Shown: positions 36,714 through 49,625, counted from the first letter of the stretch. The stretch: 64,000 nt of DNA from Astropecten irregularis (GCA_963971285.1 OZ020255.1:1178001-1242000), one strand, 5' to 3'. The notes: generated from the sequence alone by a model not told the origin. Program-made: numbers and translations.

Positions 36714-38208
36714 CTTGCTACGGTTTATGATCCTGAATTGAAGTAGAGGATTACAGCAAACACGGAACAGTGAATATAACAGGATAGTAAAGTTGACAAT
36801 GCATACAAAGTACACAATGTCGGTGATTCTAGAGCGTGGTGGCTTATAACCCGTACGTGTTATTTGTAATATGGAGACCCAATCCGCCATTCCATTAATA
36901 CACAAATAGCTTCTGTGTGATACGGGTTTGCATAACAAATTAGCTATAGTGTTCAACAGCATGGGGGTCACCCATCCATGAAGGCTATTTGGAAGTAATT
37001 TCCAGCGTGGATCCCTATTAATATTAACCATAAGTGCCATGTTTCGAAGGATGATTTCCTCAACCTTTGACCATGCAGTACTTGAACAATTTCATAGAGC
37101 TGCTTAGCATAAAAAATGCTCAGCTTAGCACAGAAATGTCTTGCCCAATAAAACAAACCACAGTGAAAAATTTCCTTTGATGTTCATGGTCAGTCAACAA
37201 CAGCCAGAGAACAACCACAAGTGATACACAACACATGGATATTTGGTTGTTAACCCTGTTTTTATTAAGACTGAAATGTCATGCTTAGCAAATTTGTGTG
37301 CTTAGCAGCGCCGTAAAATTGGCCCATGGTCAGCGAACAACATCCAAAGAACAATTGCAAGTGATACACAATGCATGGGAATTTGGTTGTTAATCTTGTT
37401 TTTAATAAGACATAAATATCATGCTTAGCGATTTTTTTGTGCTAATAATTAAGCAGCTCTATGAAATTGGCCCCTCTTGTAGACATATACCTGTCCTATA
37501 GCAGTTAATTAGAGCAGTTTGGTCTCATGGCGTGAGAATAATCATGATTATTCCGTTATTTTAATTGAAATAAGTGATTGTGCGGTATGGAACAAACCTT
37601 TATTGTTCCTCCACACCATTATGGTGTCACCCCACCTCATTTCCTCATATACATGTATATACACGGATATATACGGATCGGTATTGTCGAGGGACTCCAT
37701 CTGTCCCATTTCCTTCCTCCATAACCCAACGCTGATGATGTGACACTGATGTAGTCTGCTATATTTTCCGGCAGTAATATTCATATTATTCACACCAACC
37801 ACTGTATAAGCCCATTGTTAACTCGGGTAATTCCTGCACATGTGGCCCGGCCAGCTGACCATGAACCGACCACTAATAACGAACCGGGCCGGTTGTAACG
37901 TACGGGTACAGTCCAGTAAATAATTTCCCATAGCTCCCATGCTAAATGACCAATTTCAAAAGAATTATTACAAATATTCAGAAGTTTCTCAAACACTCAA
38001 GTTATACACCAAAATGAAGCTGTAATCTTTATTTTCCTTTAAATTGTCTATAGGGTAACCAATGACTTTTTTAGAAAAATCCATCCAAAGGAATTAAAAT
38101 ACCCTGACGTCATCGTTTATTTTAGTTCGAAAGCCCAAACATTTCCTATAATATCTATCTTATAGCCATCTCGGTTTTATGTGCCCAAAGTCCGTCCTTC
38201 CGTTTTAA
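36714..38208. other. Intergenic region between divergent GT77 A and B, left half
   Basis: Should hold the promoter of A. Seen: the double TIR element at 37084-37475. No further reading frame was supported. Confidence 0.5.
37084..37475. mobile_element. Two joined copies of the GGCCAATTTCATAGAGCTGC element
   Basis: CAATTTCATAGAGCTGCTTAGC at 37088, an inner TTGGCCCATGG near 37321, and GCAGCTCTATGAAATTGGCC at 37452. Lies about 370 bp upstream of the GT77 A start. Confidence 0.6.
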
Positions 38209-39035
38209 AGGTATAAAACATGATTGATAAAGGGCACAGAACAGCACTCACACTTTGTCTAATCCAGCATGTACATCAAACACACCTATGAATAGTTGAG
38301 CTCAATCGGACATCCGAGTCACAAGAAAATAGCGAAACTAACCCGACTAAAATTTCTTATGAAACATAAAGAAGGTTTTTAATCTTGCCAAGATAAAAAA
38401 TGTTTTTGGTGTTTGGTTTACTCTTTATAATAAATACACAATTTCAGGCGGAGATCAAAGGTTACCTGAAATCAAAACTCATATGAAGTTAAATACATCT
38501 GTATTGTTATACAACTCAAACGGTCTATCATTGTTTGTGAAACGTAAACAAGGAGGTATTTTAGACCCAGTTTAGTACCCTACTTTTCGGCGATGAAAAA
38601 CCTTGCTACGTCACCGGCAGAACGCCACGCAGTATACAAGTCGCAATCCTGCCTACCTGCGTTTTTGTTCAAATAGAAGAGGAAAATCCTACATACAATG
38701 TGCACGAGCCAGCATGAGCTTCTGTGGTGCAAGCCTACTTGTTCTGTGTGTGACGTCACACGCACTGTTTCGTGAAACGGTTCCGAGAGGGATTTTTTTT
38801 GGGGCGGGGCATACATGTACAGAACTTTGGGGTCAAAATGAAGCACTTACACACAAATTTAGACATCATGGTAATTAATTATGCATTCAGCAAAAAATTT
38901 GAAGCACTTTCATCCTTTTCCCAAGTATTGGTAACATGTGACCTTTAACGATATGTTTCTATACCAGCACATATCCATACATGAAAGTTATACGTTAATC
39001 TGTGAACATTTCTGTTTTAATGTTGTACATGCCCT
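38209..39035 (+). mobile_element. Second TTAA family copy split by another element
   Basis: Left part 38209-38460 and right part from about 38944 to 39035 flank a foreign piece of about 480 bp that contains the inverted-repeat arm at 38470-38855. Confidence 0.55.
38470..38855 (+). repeat. Left arm of an inverted repeat flanking GT77 B
   Basis: CAAAACTCATATGAAGTTAA, GAACGCCACGCAGTATAC, GTGACGTCACACGC (CRE-like) and GGGGCGGGGCATACATGTAC are found in reverse order and strand at 43905-44228. Confidence 0.75.
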
Positions 39036-39039
39036 TTAA

Positions 39040-39562
39040 AGATAATATCATACTTTGTTTCTTGTCAAAGAAAACCGCCACAGTATTTCTTAAGTCTTTC
39101 TCTTTTATTTTTGGTCTTTAAAAGATAACAAAATAACTATTTGTTACTCTTTCATGGATAAATACAGCATTTCAGGCAAATTTTAATGGTATATATGTTT
39201 CTACCATCACAATCTTTATACCTTGTAAGTTATAGGTAAATATGTTAAGATTTCTGTTTCGGTATGATACCAAAGTATGATACTACCTTTAAAGGTACAG
39301 TAGGTACATTTGTCCGCCTGAAATGGTGTATTTATCCAGAAATTAGTAAAACAACGACCGAAAATCTTTTTGATCTTTTAAAAGATCAAAACTAAACGAG
39401 AAAAGACTTAAGAAATACTGTGGCCGTTTTTCACTGTTTTCTCAGAAAGTGGGCACCGTGTGGGACTGAAATTTTCACAGATGACCATTACTGTATCTGT
39501 CTTGATATTTTTGCCCATGAATCTGTATTTCTTTCACAAAAAACCAATGTATGATATTACCT
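39040..39562. mobile_element. Two abutting TTAA MITEs
   Basis: 39040-39288 and 39293-39562 share the TTAA at 39289-39292. A related element (38209-39035) abuts on the left, so three TTAA elements stand end to end. Confidence 0.7.
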
Positions 39563-40130
39563 TTAAGTTCTTACAAGTTATATATATATTTTTTGCCTTG
39601 TTTTTGATTGATATAATTGAAACAATTCACATTTACATGTATGTTTATTTAATATTTTCACTTTCCACAACTTGGTGAGAGTTTCAGCCCACCGTAACTG
39701 GCATTGCATTTGCTTCTCTTTTGCCCACAATGTATCATGATTGTGATATTGTTGCAATGTCCTATGTTTATATACTGTATATATACTGTATATAGGCCTA
39801 TATATAGGGAGAATACTACATATAAATGCTAGTAATAATAGCAACGAACATTAGCATGACTTCAAAGACCATATAGTGCCACGCATTGTCTGCTGCCACC
39901 ACTCTTCTCATGCCCTTGAAGCCTGATTGGTTTCAAAGGAAAATTTTACCATTGGGTGCCGTTGTTATAAAGTGCCGTGTACAGTGGGCACTGCGAGTCC
40001 GTCACGCATGGATTGGAAGCATTATGTTGCCCTGATGCCATAGCACAGCATGTAACACCTGGGCCATCAGTAGAATTGAACTCGCCATTTTAATAACAAT
40101 ATTCTGAGCGACATAATCATACGTAAGAAG

Positions 40131-41470
40131 ATGGCGGCGCAGCATATTTATAAAATCTTGTTCTTCGCCCAGTCGTGTGCCTTCATCATATTTCTCATCA
40201 GTAAGTAAACTTCAAACCAAAAGGCTTTATTTGCTTATTTATTGTTGCTTCTTGTGCTGGTTTGTTATTTATTTCATGAGTCATCGTGGACTGGTCGACC
40301 GCGTTCATGTTTGGGCGTGGAGAGTCAGTGTCTGTCTCTATTTACTGCACAACCGTGTAAGTTTGTAACTCAGAACGAAACAACTCTGGAGACCGATAGG
40401 CAATAACATGCGTATATTTCTTTGTTGTTGTCAATATGTGACGATCGTGACAAGTTGTGGTAATCTTTTCTTGTACTTTCTGTTGATTTATCGCAGATTT
40501 TTCACAGAAACAAAATATCAATCTTGCTCCAGTCGCCAGTGCTGATCGACATGTCTACGATTTAGACGTCTGCAAATGTAAAACGCACAGCATGATCTTT
40601 GGCTCCTCATCAACGCACAACGCGACATTAGGCTCCCCAACAGCCCGTGGACCACTGACCAACTGCAGCATAGATGACATCAAGAAGCGTCCCGGTGTGG
40701 TCCTGCTGACCACAGCTAATCTGGCCTTTCTGGACGTGGCCATCAACATGCTGCTGAGTATCAAAAAGACAGGAGTCTGCGTCAACACTACCTTCATCGC
40801 AGAAGACAAGACAGTCTACGAGCAGATGGCCAAGAGGGCCAAGGATGACCCGACACTGAACGTGCTCTTGACCGATTCTGGAGAGATGGACGCCATAGAG
40901 CATCCACGTGGTGATCGCAGCCAGTTCTACGGCCTGATGAATAAGCGTCAAGCCTACATCCTTAGGCTTCTTAAGCAAGGATATGAAGTTCTCTTCAGTG
41001 ACGCTGACACATTTTGGTTCAGAGACCCATTTCCTTTCTTCAAGGGAGACTTCGATATTTCCTTGATAGACTCAAGAAATCCTTTTGGAGTGCGGACGTC
41101 TAGATCCAATTTCTGCGCCGGTTTCATCTACTTCAAGCCAACTAATGCAAGTCTGAAGCTCGTAACATCCTGGACGAATATTATGGAAGGTAACAGTAAT
41201 GAGGGGAAGTACCCCACGGATCAAGGGGTACTAAACGGCCTCTTGAAAAACAACAAACCAGTTTATGTCAACATCAAGCCCTTGGACACCAACATTTTCC
41301 CGTATGGACCAAAGTTTTACGACCTGCTCGCCAAGATGGCCAACTATCCGACTGTCATGATGCACGCTGCCAGCATCCGTGGACACACGGCCAAAGTCAC
41401 AAAGTTTAAGAGTTCCAACATGTGGCTGGTCAACAAATCGACTGAGGAATTGTTGAAGGAAAAATTCTGA
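40131..41470 (+). CDS. GT77-family glycosyltransferase B (two exons)
   Basis: Type II membrane glycosyltransferase of the Nucleotid_trans/GT77 family, expected in the Golgi. Exon 1 is 40131-40200 (MAAQHIYKILFFAQ plus a hydrophobic anchor to about residue 23) and ends in phase 1 at GTAAGT. Exon 2 is 40497-41470, after the acceptor TTTATCGCAG. Together they code 347 residues without a break. The stem carries the CxC pair (DVCKCK), the catalytic domain starts near GPLTNCSIDDIKKRPGVV, and the DxD lies in LFSDADTFWFRDP (residues about 192-194). Sequons such as NCS and NTT suggest a lumenal domain. The intron is only 296 bp. The gene is divergent from copy A (3.4 kb between starts) and about 97% identical in protein to copy C, 5.47 kb downstream. 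Sugar specificity cannot be told from the sequence. Confidence 0.95.
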
Positions 41471-42085
41471 ATGTAGTGAATTCTTTGTATGCTTTTTCAC
41501 AATGCCGAACCTCGAAGTGTTTTGTTGTTATTCTCAAGTATTGAAGATCGAAAAAATGTGTAGAAAAGTGCCTGCAAAAGAGTTGCCAAAGCCTGTACTG
41601 TAATTTTATATTTCTGTAAGGGAATGGAGTTTTAAAAATACATGTATATGCAGGGAGTCGGGCTAGTGCTCGTCATGTTATTGCAATAGGACAGAGCGGC
41701 AATCTATGTTAAAACTCGTTTAAAAGTTCGTTGAACGGTATATGTGTTAATAAGTGTACGCTCATACTCTGTATCCATGCAGACGCTATCTTGGTGTGTT
41801 CAAATACCCCGCCGATTTACTCTGCTATGCATATTTAATGAGGTACAAATACGCTCTCTAATTAGGACCAGTAAGATTCATTTCCGTCACACAGTTTATT
41901 TAATGTCATTCTGTCAAGGTATTTGAAATATTTTGTATTGGGGAAAATCCCAAGTGTATACTTTTCATCATTCTAAACAAAGGCTGACCATAAAACATTG
42001 GATTGTCAGCGGTTGAATCCAGTTTAAGTTCGGGGTGTGATGCGGTCGCAAAACTTTGCTCGACTCGCTCTCTTCCATTCTGCGG

Positions 42086-42383
42086 CAGGCGCGGTTCTAC
42101 GGGGGGGCTAGGGGGGGCTGTAGCCCCCCAAAATTTTGTCTAGCCCCCCAAAAAAATGCAAGTGAAAAAAAAAAATCTTGAAAATACTGGATTTGTTTCA
42201 GTTATTAAGCGCCAATTACATAAAAAACGCGTTGTGTGGCCTATAAAGTGCTTGTTTTTCGACCCCTAATAAGACATAGCAGAAGCGAGTGTTAGAAGAA
42301 CCCAAAATATTGGGTCTTCTAGCCCCCCCAAAAATAATGGCTCTTCTAGCCCCCCAAAAATGTTGGCTCTAGAACCGCGCCTG
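42086..42383. mobile_element. hAT-type MITE downstream of GT77 B
   Basis: 298 bp, ends CAGGCGCGGTTCTA...TAGAACCGCGCCTG, flanked by exact 8 bp TTCTGCGG. The interior has repeated TCTAGCCCCCC. Confidence 0.88.
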
Positions 42384-43245
42384 TTCTGCGGTACAAACAA
42401 AATGGTCTCCGCTGGGGTAAGAACAATTGGAAGAGCAGGAATGTCAGTTCCTGAGGGGTCAGTTCTTGTTTTGAGGTTTACTAAATTGTAATATGGTATT
42501 CAGGCGTTACTCTAGTGAAATTGTTGATTCAGACCTGATCTTGTAACTCGAGAATTTGTGCCTACTTTGAGTGGTTATTTACGTTAGACAACCGCAAGTA
42601 GTGCTGATATGTAAACGGTACATATGAAATGTGAATAGTGCATTACGTATCATTTCCTTGTACAATGTTTTGTTGCAGTCTGCTTCATGTCTGGTACTGA
42701 GTAGCTCAGACTGCTGGCTTGGGGGAAACTTCCCTGTAAAAAGTCTTATCTTAACTCCATTGGAGAAGTCAGCCACTACAAATACTGGAATAAATTTGAC
42801 CTGATCTATCGGCTTGTAGGCCTAAACAACAAGTCCAGGCGTCTGTGGTCCATTCTTTGCTGTCAAATCATATACCGTGTACCGAGGAGTCCGAACGGGT
42901 TGAGCATACGCCAACCTACCGGGGACGGTGCAAGCCTCTTCACCCTCACAGGAACCCTCAAGCCTGTTTCTTATCATTTCAAATACAGACTTGTCGTTTT
43001 TAATAGAATAAAATAATCATTATCTATGGACCACTTTGTTTGGGCAGAAATACTGTCAAATGCAACTGATTTTCTGTTTTGTATTCACAAACTGCGAAAT
43101 TTAGCATATTTACAAAAAACGTATGCATTAAATTCGGTACGTATATTGGGATTTGCTTTTCAACGTTATCTGCGAATTAAAACTGAGGAACTACAACTTG
43201 TTCAATCTTTGTTAGTATTTTTTAGATAGGACAGGCCTAGCTTAA

Positions 43246-43550
43246 CGGTAATATCATTCTTCGGTTTTCAATTGTCAAAGAGTACAGATTCATGGGCAAA
43301 AATATCAATGAAGATACAGTAACAGTCATCTGTGAAAATGTCAGTATTTCTTAAGTCCTTTCTCTTTTATTTTTTATCTTTAAAAGATCAGAAATAATTT
43401 TGGTCAATGGTTTTACTCAGTTTTCTGGAGAAATACAGCATTTCAGGCAAACAAATTTTAACGGTATGTTTCTACCATCACCATCATGTAAGTTATAGGT
43501 AAATCTGTGAAGATTTCTTTTTCGGTATGCTACCAAAGTATGATACTACT
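43246..43550 (+). mobile_element. TTAA MITE, degenerate, at the right end of the B duplication
   Basis: AACGGTAATATCATTCTTCGG to CCAAAGTATGATACTACT. The homology of B and C flanks stops at this point. Confidence 0.65.
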
Positions 43551-43904
43551 GAATAGCACAAGCGCTCTACCAGGCTAAGCGATCCAGCTCTGATGAATTT
43601 CACTTAGATTTGAATATGGATAACACAATGTATGGTTTTTCCATTTTGTATTAAATAAATGCCGTGTGGAGTAAGTTTGCTTATAAATTCGTACTGATTT
43701 GTGTTCTAATTCCTACCGCCATGTTTAAAATCACTACGCTTAGCCTACGCACGTTACCTTGAGTGTTATAGGGTTTCCAATTCTCGGACTACTACAAACA
43801 TTCGCGGTATTAAAGATTTACTGTAATCAAATTTGGGAAGGGATGAAAGAGCTTTAAAATTATAGCTTAATACATAATTAGTGACTGTATACATTTATAT
43901 TTTA

Positions 43905-44228
43905 TGTAGAGACTTCATTTTGACCAAAAAGGTTCAAAATCGGTACATATATGCCCCGCCCCCCGCCCCCTTGGAACCGATCCACGCAATAAAGGCGTGT
44001 GACGTCAACTACAGAACTAGTATAGGCTTGCACCACAGTATACTGCGTGGCGTTCTGCATGTGACGTAAGCAAGGTTTTTCGTCACGAAAAGTGGGGTGC
44101 TAAATTATGGATCTAAATACCTCATTTTCTCTATAAATTATACAATATTTTTTAGCACACGCAATAATAGACAGGTTGAGTTTTATATCAATACAGATGT
44201 ATTTAACTTCATATGAGTTTTGATTACA
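43905..44228 (-). repeat. Right arm of an inverted repeat flanking GT77 B
   Basis: Reverse copy of 38470-38855, somewhat shorter, sharing the CRE-like GTGACGTCA, the GC box GGGGCGGGG and both borders. Confidence 0.75.
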
Positions 44229-44637
44229 GTAAACCTTTAAGTTGTTGTTTCATATGCTCACATAATAAAAAAATTGTGGTTGTGATACATAACCAATTTG
44301 GATTATTATCTACATTGTGTACCATTGTGTCGGTCAAAATGCAAGCCGGATATAATTTCATGTGGTGTACCTTCACATGCAAATTCATACATTGGCTGCA
44401 CGTGATGGCTTTAATGTTTGGTTAGAAACCGACCTCTATCTAAAGCCCTGTTCACACTACGAAGCCAATCCCTGGGAAATAAATCTCCGGATTGTTTTAC
44501 CCCACCAACACCCCAGCAACCATTCACACTAGACCCATATGGTAACTCCCGGGAACACCTTTTCACTAGTTGCTTTTCCCCTGGAAAACGTAAATCCCTG
44601 GTGATTTCGGCATTAATCCTACTCTAGAGCGAGGTCA

Positions 44638-45034
44638 AAGGTACTATCTTACTAGCATATACCGAAACAGAAATCTCCACAGATTTACCTATAACTTACA
44701 GGTTATAAAGAAACTTATAAAACAACCCCAACTGTTCGTGCACAAAGCAATTTGATTACTGCTCTCAGTTACCCAGATGACATCACAGTTTTGCTCATGA
44801 ATATGGAAATTCTAATTAGCATACAAACCAAAAACCCGTTGTTGATCCTCAAACAGTGTGAGGAAGTGGGTAAAATCAAAGGCCCATGTAACAATTTATG
44901 TTTGGCACATGTTCAAGCCATAATATTCCTATTGCAGAGACCCTTTAATGGAATGTTTCTACCACCACCATCTTTATACCCTGTAAGTTTTAGGTAAATC
45001 TGTGAAGATTTCTTACCAAAGTATGATACTACCT
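44638..45034. mobile_element. TTAA MITE-like copy upstream of GT77 C
   Basis: AGGTACTATCTTACTAGC...GTATGATACTACCT with a TTAA on the right; the interior is partly unrelated. Confidence 0.5.
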
Positions 45035-45599
45035 TTAAGTACTTACACGTTATTTATATTTTGCCTTGTTTTCGATTGATATGATTGATATGATTCATAT
45101 TTACATGTATGTTTATTTAATATTTTCACTTTCCACAACTTAGTGAGTTGCAGGTTTCAGGCCACGGTAACTGGCAGTTGCATTTGCTTCTCTTTAGCCC
45201 ACCATGTAGGCCTATTATGTGATATTGTTGCAATGTCATATGTATACACACTGTATATAGGCCTATATAGGGAGAGTAATACATGTACATATAATGCTAA
45301 ATAATAGCAACGAAAAAACATGACTTCAAAGACCATATAGTGCCACGCATTGTCTGCTGCCACCACTCTTCTCATGACCTTGAAGCCTGTTTGGTTTCAA
45401 ATGAAACATGCAACATTAGGTGCCGTTGTTTGGTGCCGTGGGTAGAGAGCACAGAGCCTGGTATAGGTCACGCATGGATTGGAAGCATTATGTTGCCATT
45501 TATGATGCCATAGCACAGCATGTAACACCTGGGCCATCAGTAAAATTGAAGTCGCCATTTAATAGCCATATTCCGACCGACATAATCATATGTGAGAAG

Positions 45600-46943
45600 A
45601 TGGCGGCGGCACAGCATGTTTATAAAGTCTTGTTCTTCGCCCAGTCGTGTGCCTTCATCATATTTCTCATCAGTAAGTAAACTTCAAACCAAAAGGCTTT
45701 ATTTGCTTATTTATTGTTGCTTCTTGTGCTGGTTTGTAATTTATTTTCATGAGTCATCGTGGACTGGTCGACCTCGTTCATGTTTGGGCGTGGAGAGTCA
45801 GTGTCTGTCTCTATTTACTGCACAACCGTGCACGTTTGTAACTCAGAACGAAACAACTCTGGAGCCCGATAGGTAATAACATGCGTATATTTCTTTGTTG
45901 TTGTCAAGTTGTGACGATCGTGGCAAGTTGTGATAATCTTTTCTTGTACTTTCTGTTGATTTATCGCAGCTTTTTCGCAGAAACTAAATACTAAACTTGC
46001 TCCAGTCGCCAGTGCTGATCGACATGTCTACGATTTAGACGTCTGCAAATGTAAAACGCACAGCATGATCTTTGGCTCCTCATCAACGCACAACGCGACA
46101 TTAGGCTCCCCAACAGCCCGTGGACCACTGACCAACTGCAGCATAGATGACATCAAGAAGCGTCCCGGTGTGGTCCTGCTGACCACAGCTAATCTGGCCT
46201 TTCTGGACGTGGCCATCAACATGCTGCTGAGTATCAAAAAGACAGGAGTCTGCGTCAACACTACCTTCATCGCAGAAGACAAGACAGTCTACGAGCAGAT
46301 GGCCAAGAGGGCCAAGGATGACCCGACACTGAACGTGCTCTTGACCGATTCTGGAGAGATGGACGCCGTAGAGCATCCACGTAGACACCGAAGCCAGTAC
46401 TACGGCCTGATGAATAAGCGTCAAGCCTACATCCTTAGGCTTCTTAAGCAAGGATATGAAGTTCTCTTCAGTGACGCTGACACATTTTGGTTCAGAGACC
46501 CATTTCCTTTCTTCAAGGGAGACTTCGATATTTCCTTGATAGACTCAAGAAATCCTTTTGGAGTGCGGACGTCTAGATCCAATTTCTGCGCTGGCTTCAT
46601 CTACTTCAAGCCAACTAATGCCAGTCTGAAGCTCGTAACATCCTGGACGAATATTATGGAAGGTAACAGTAAGAAGGGGAAATACCCCACGGATCAAGGG
46701 GTACTAAACGGCCTCTTGAAAAACAACAAACCAGTTTATGTCAACATCAAACCCCTGGACACCAACATTTTCCCGTATGGACCAAAGTTTTACGACCTGC
46801 TCGCCAAGAAGGCCAACTACTCGACTGTCATGATGCACGCTGCCAGCATCCGTGGACACACGGCCAAAGTCACAAAGTTTAAGAGTTCCAACATGTGGCT
46901 GGTCAACAAATCGACCGAGGAATTGTTGAAGGAAAAATTCTGA
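45600..46943 (+). CDS. GT77-family glycosyltransferase C (two exons), tandem duplicate of B
   Basis: Same family and architecture as copy B: exon 1 45600-45672 (MAAAQHVYKVLFFAQ and anchor), a 297 bp intron, and exon 2 45970-46943, giving 348 residues with no stop or frameshift. The DxD is at about residues 193-195 in LFSDADTFWFRDP. Over the 292 residues from MIFGSS to the end it differs from B at about eight positions. Three fall in one short stretch (HPRRHRSQYYG here, HPRGDRSQFYG in B), and others change charge (NSKKGK against NSNEGK, KKANYS against KMANYP). Upstream flank, intron and more than 1.7 kb downstream are also duplicated, so this is a segmental copy, not a retrocopy. Confidence 0.95.
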
Positions 46944-47559
46944 ATGTAGTGAATTCTTTGTATGCTTTTTCACAATGCCGAACCTCGAAGTGTTTTGTTG
47001 TTATTCTCAAGTATTGAAGATCGAAAAAATGTGTAGAAAAGTGCCTGCAAAAGAGTTGCCAAAGCCTGTACTGTAATTTTATATTTCTGTAAGGGAATGG
47101 AGTTTTAAAAATACATGTATATGCAGGGAGTCGGGCTAGTGCTCGTCATGTTATTGCAATAGGACAGAGCGGCAATCTATGTTAAAACTCGTTTAAAAAG
47201 TTCGTTGAACGGTATATGTGTTAATAAGTGTACGCTCATACTCTGTATCCATGCAGACGCTATCTTGGTGTGTTCAAATACCCCGCCGATTTACTCTGCT
47301 ATGCATATTTAATGAGGTACAAATACGCTCTCTAATTAGGACCAGTAAGATTCATTTCCGTCACACAGTTTATTTAATGTCATTCTGTCAAGGTATTTGA
47401 AATATTTTGTATTGGGGAAAATCCCAAGTGTATACTTTTCATCATTCTAAACAAAGGCTGACCATAAAACATTGGATTGTCAGCGGTTGAATCCAGTTTA
47501 AGTTCGGGGTGTGATGCGGTCGCAAAACTTTTCTCGACTCGCTCTCTTCCATTCTGCGG

Positions 47560-47856
47560 CAGGCGCGGTTCTACGGGGGGCTAGGGGGGCTGTAGCCCCC
47601 CAAAATTTTGTCTAGCCCCCCAAACAAAATGCAAGTGGAAAACAAAAATCTTGAAAATACTGGATTTTTTTCAGTTATTAAGCGCCAATTACATAAAAAA
47701 CGCGTTGTGTGGCCTATAAAGTGCTTGTTTTTCGACCCCTAATAAGACATAGCAGAAGCGAGTGTTAGAAGAACCCAAAATATTGGATCTTCTAGCCCCC
47801 CTAAAAATAATGGCTCTTCTAGCCCCCCAAAAATGTTGGCTCTAGAACCGCGCCTG
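47560..47856. mobile_element. hAT-type MITE downstream of GT77 C
   Basis: Same element, same target site and duplication as at 42086, so it was there before B and C split. A poly-C-rich relative lies at about 12767-13025. Confidence 0.87.
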
Positions 47857-48890
47857 TTCTGCGGTACAAACAAAATGGTCTCCGCTGGGGTAAGAACAAT
47901 TGGAAGAGCAGGAATGTCAGTTCCTGAGGGGTCAGTTCTTGTTTAGAGGTTTACTAAATTGTAATATGGTATTCAGGCGTTACTCTAGTGAAATTGTTGA
48001 TTCAGACCTGATCTTGTAACTCTAGAATTTGTGCCTACTTTGAGTGGTTATTTACGTTAGACAACCGCAAGTAGTGCTGAGTCAGTATGTACATGTAAAC
48101 GGTACATATGAAATGTGAATAGTGCATTACGCATCATTTTCTTGTACAATGTTTTGTTGCAGTCTGCTTCATGTCTGGTACTGAGTAGCTCAGACTGCTG
48201 GCTTGGGGGAAACTTCCCTGTAAAAAGTCTTATCTTAACTCCATTGGAGAAGTCAGCCACTACAAATACTGGAATAAATTTGACCTGATCTATCGGCTAG
48301 TAGACCTAAACAACAAGTCCAGGCGTCTGTGGTCCATTCTATGCTGTCAAATCATATACCGTGTACCGAGGAGTCCGAACGGGCTGAGCATACGCCAACC
48401 AACCGGGGACGGTGAACGCCTCTTCACCCTCACAGGAACCCTCAAGCCTGTTTCTTATCATTTCAAATACAGACTTGTCGCTTTTAATAGAATAAAATAA
48501 TCATTATCTATGGACCACTTTGTTTGGGCAAAAATACTGTCAAATGCAACTGATTTTCTGTTTTGTATTCACGAACTGCCAAATTTTGCATATTTACAAA
48601 AAAGGTACGCATTAAATTCAGTACGTACATTGGGATTTGCTTTTCAACGTTATCTGCGAATTAAAAATGAGGAACTACAACTTGTTTAATCTTTGTTAGT
48701 ATTTTTTTTTTTTTAGATAGGACAGGCCTAGCTTAACGGTACCCTGGGAAATAAATCTCCGGATTTTTTGTTTACCCCACCAACACCCCAGCAACCATTA
48801 ACACTAGACCCATATGGTAACTCCCGGGGACCGTCCTTTTCACTACTTGCCTTTCCCCTGGAAAACGCAAATCTCGGGAGATTTCGGCTA

Positions 48891-49188
48891 AGGTACTATC
48901 ATACTAGCATATATACTGAAACAGAAATCTCCACAGCCTGCCTGAAATGCTGTATTTATCCAGAAAAGAGTAAAACCACTGACCCAAAACAATTTAGATC
49001 TTTTTAACATACAAAATAACGGTGAAAAGATTTTAAAGAAATACTGTGACCACTTTTCGCTGTTTTCTCACAAAGGTTGGCACCGTACGGGACTGAAATC
49101 TTCTCAGATTACTGTTTTTGTATCTTCCTTGATATTTTTGCCCATGAATCTGCATCTCTGTGACAAAAACCAAAGTATGATATTACCT
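48891..49188 (-). mobile_element. TTAA MITE, reversed
   Basis: AGGTACTATCATACTAGC to AAGTATGATATTACCT, TTAA on the right side. Confidence 0.65.
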
Positions 49189-49275
49189 TTAAGATTTGTG
49201 AGTCTATATGATACAATACGCGTGATCTCTTATGATAGAGCAAGCTAAATGCATACGGAGCTGACCCTTGCTTAA

Positions 49276-49625
49276 AGGTAATATCATACTTTGGTTTTTG
49301 TCAAATAAATACTGTGTCATGGGCACAGATATCAAGACTGATACAGTAACAGTCATCTGTGAAAATTTCAGTCCCATACGGTGCCAACGTTTTAAGAAAA
49401 CAGTGAAAAACATCCACAGTATTTCTTAAGTCTTTTCTCTTTTATTTTTGATCTTTAAAAGATCAAAAACAATTTTGGTCACTGGTTTTACTCTTTTCTG
49501 GATAAATACAGCATTTAAGGCAGAACAATTTCAACAGTATGTTTCTACCATCATCCTGTAAATCATAGGTAATCTGTGAAGATTTCTGTTTCGGTATGGT
49601 ACCAAAGTATGATACACGTACTGCC
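49276..49625 (+). mobile_element. TTAA MITE
   Basis: TTAA then AGGTAATATCATACTTTGG; the right end decays after CCAAAGTATGATAC. Confidence 0.7.

Larger units (their letters stand above)
39563..43245. repeat. Segmental duplication, left copy (GT77 B unit)
   Basis: About 3.7 kb: promoter side from the TGTATGTTTATTTAATATTT stretch, the whole gene B, its downstream region and the hAT-type MITE. Repeated at 45040-48740. Confidence 0.88.
45040..48740. repeat. Segmental duplication, right copy (GT77 C unit)
   Basis: Collinear with 39563-43245; homology stops at GACAGGCCTAGCTTAACGGTA in both. Confidence 0.88.

Noticed and set aside
40555-40978. Minus-strand frames opposite the GT77 exons (also at 46028-46451 and, on the plus strand, 11674-12012)
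   Set aside because: Antisense shadows of the catalytic domain coding sequence.
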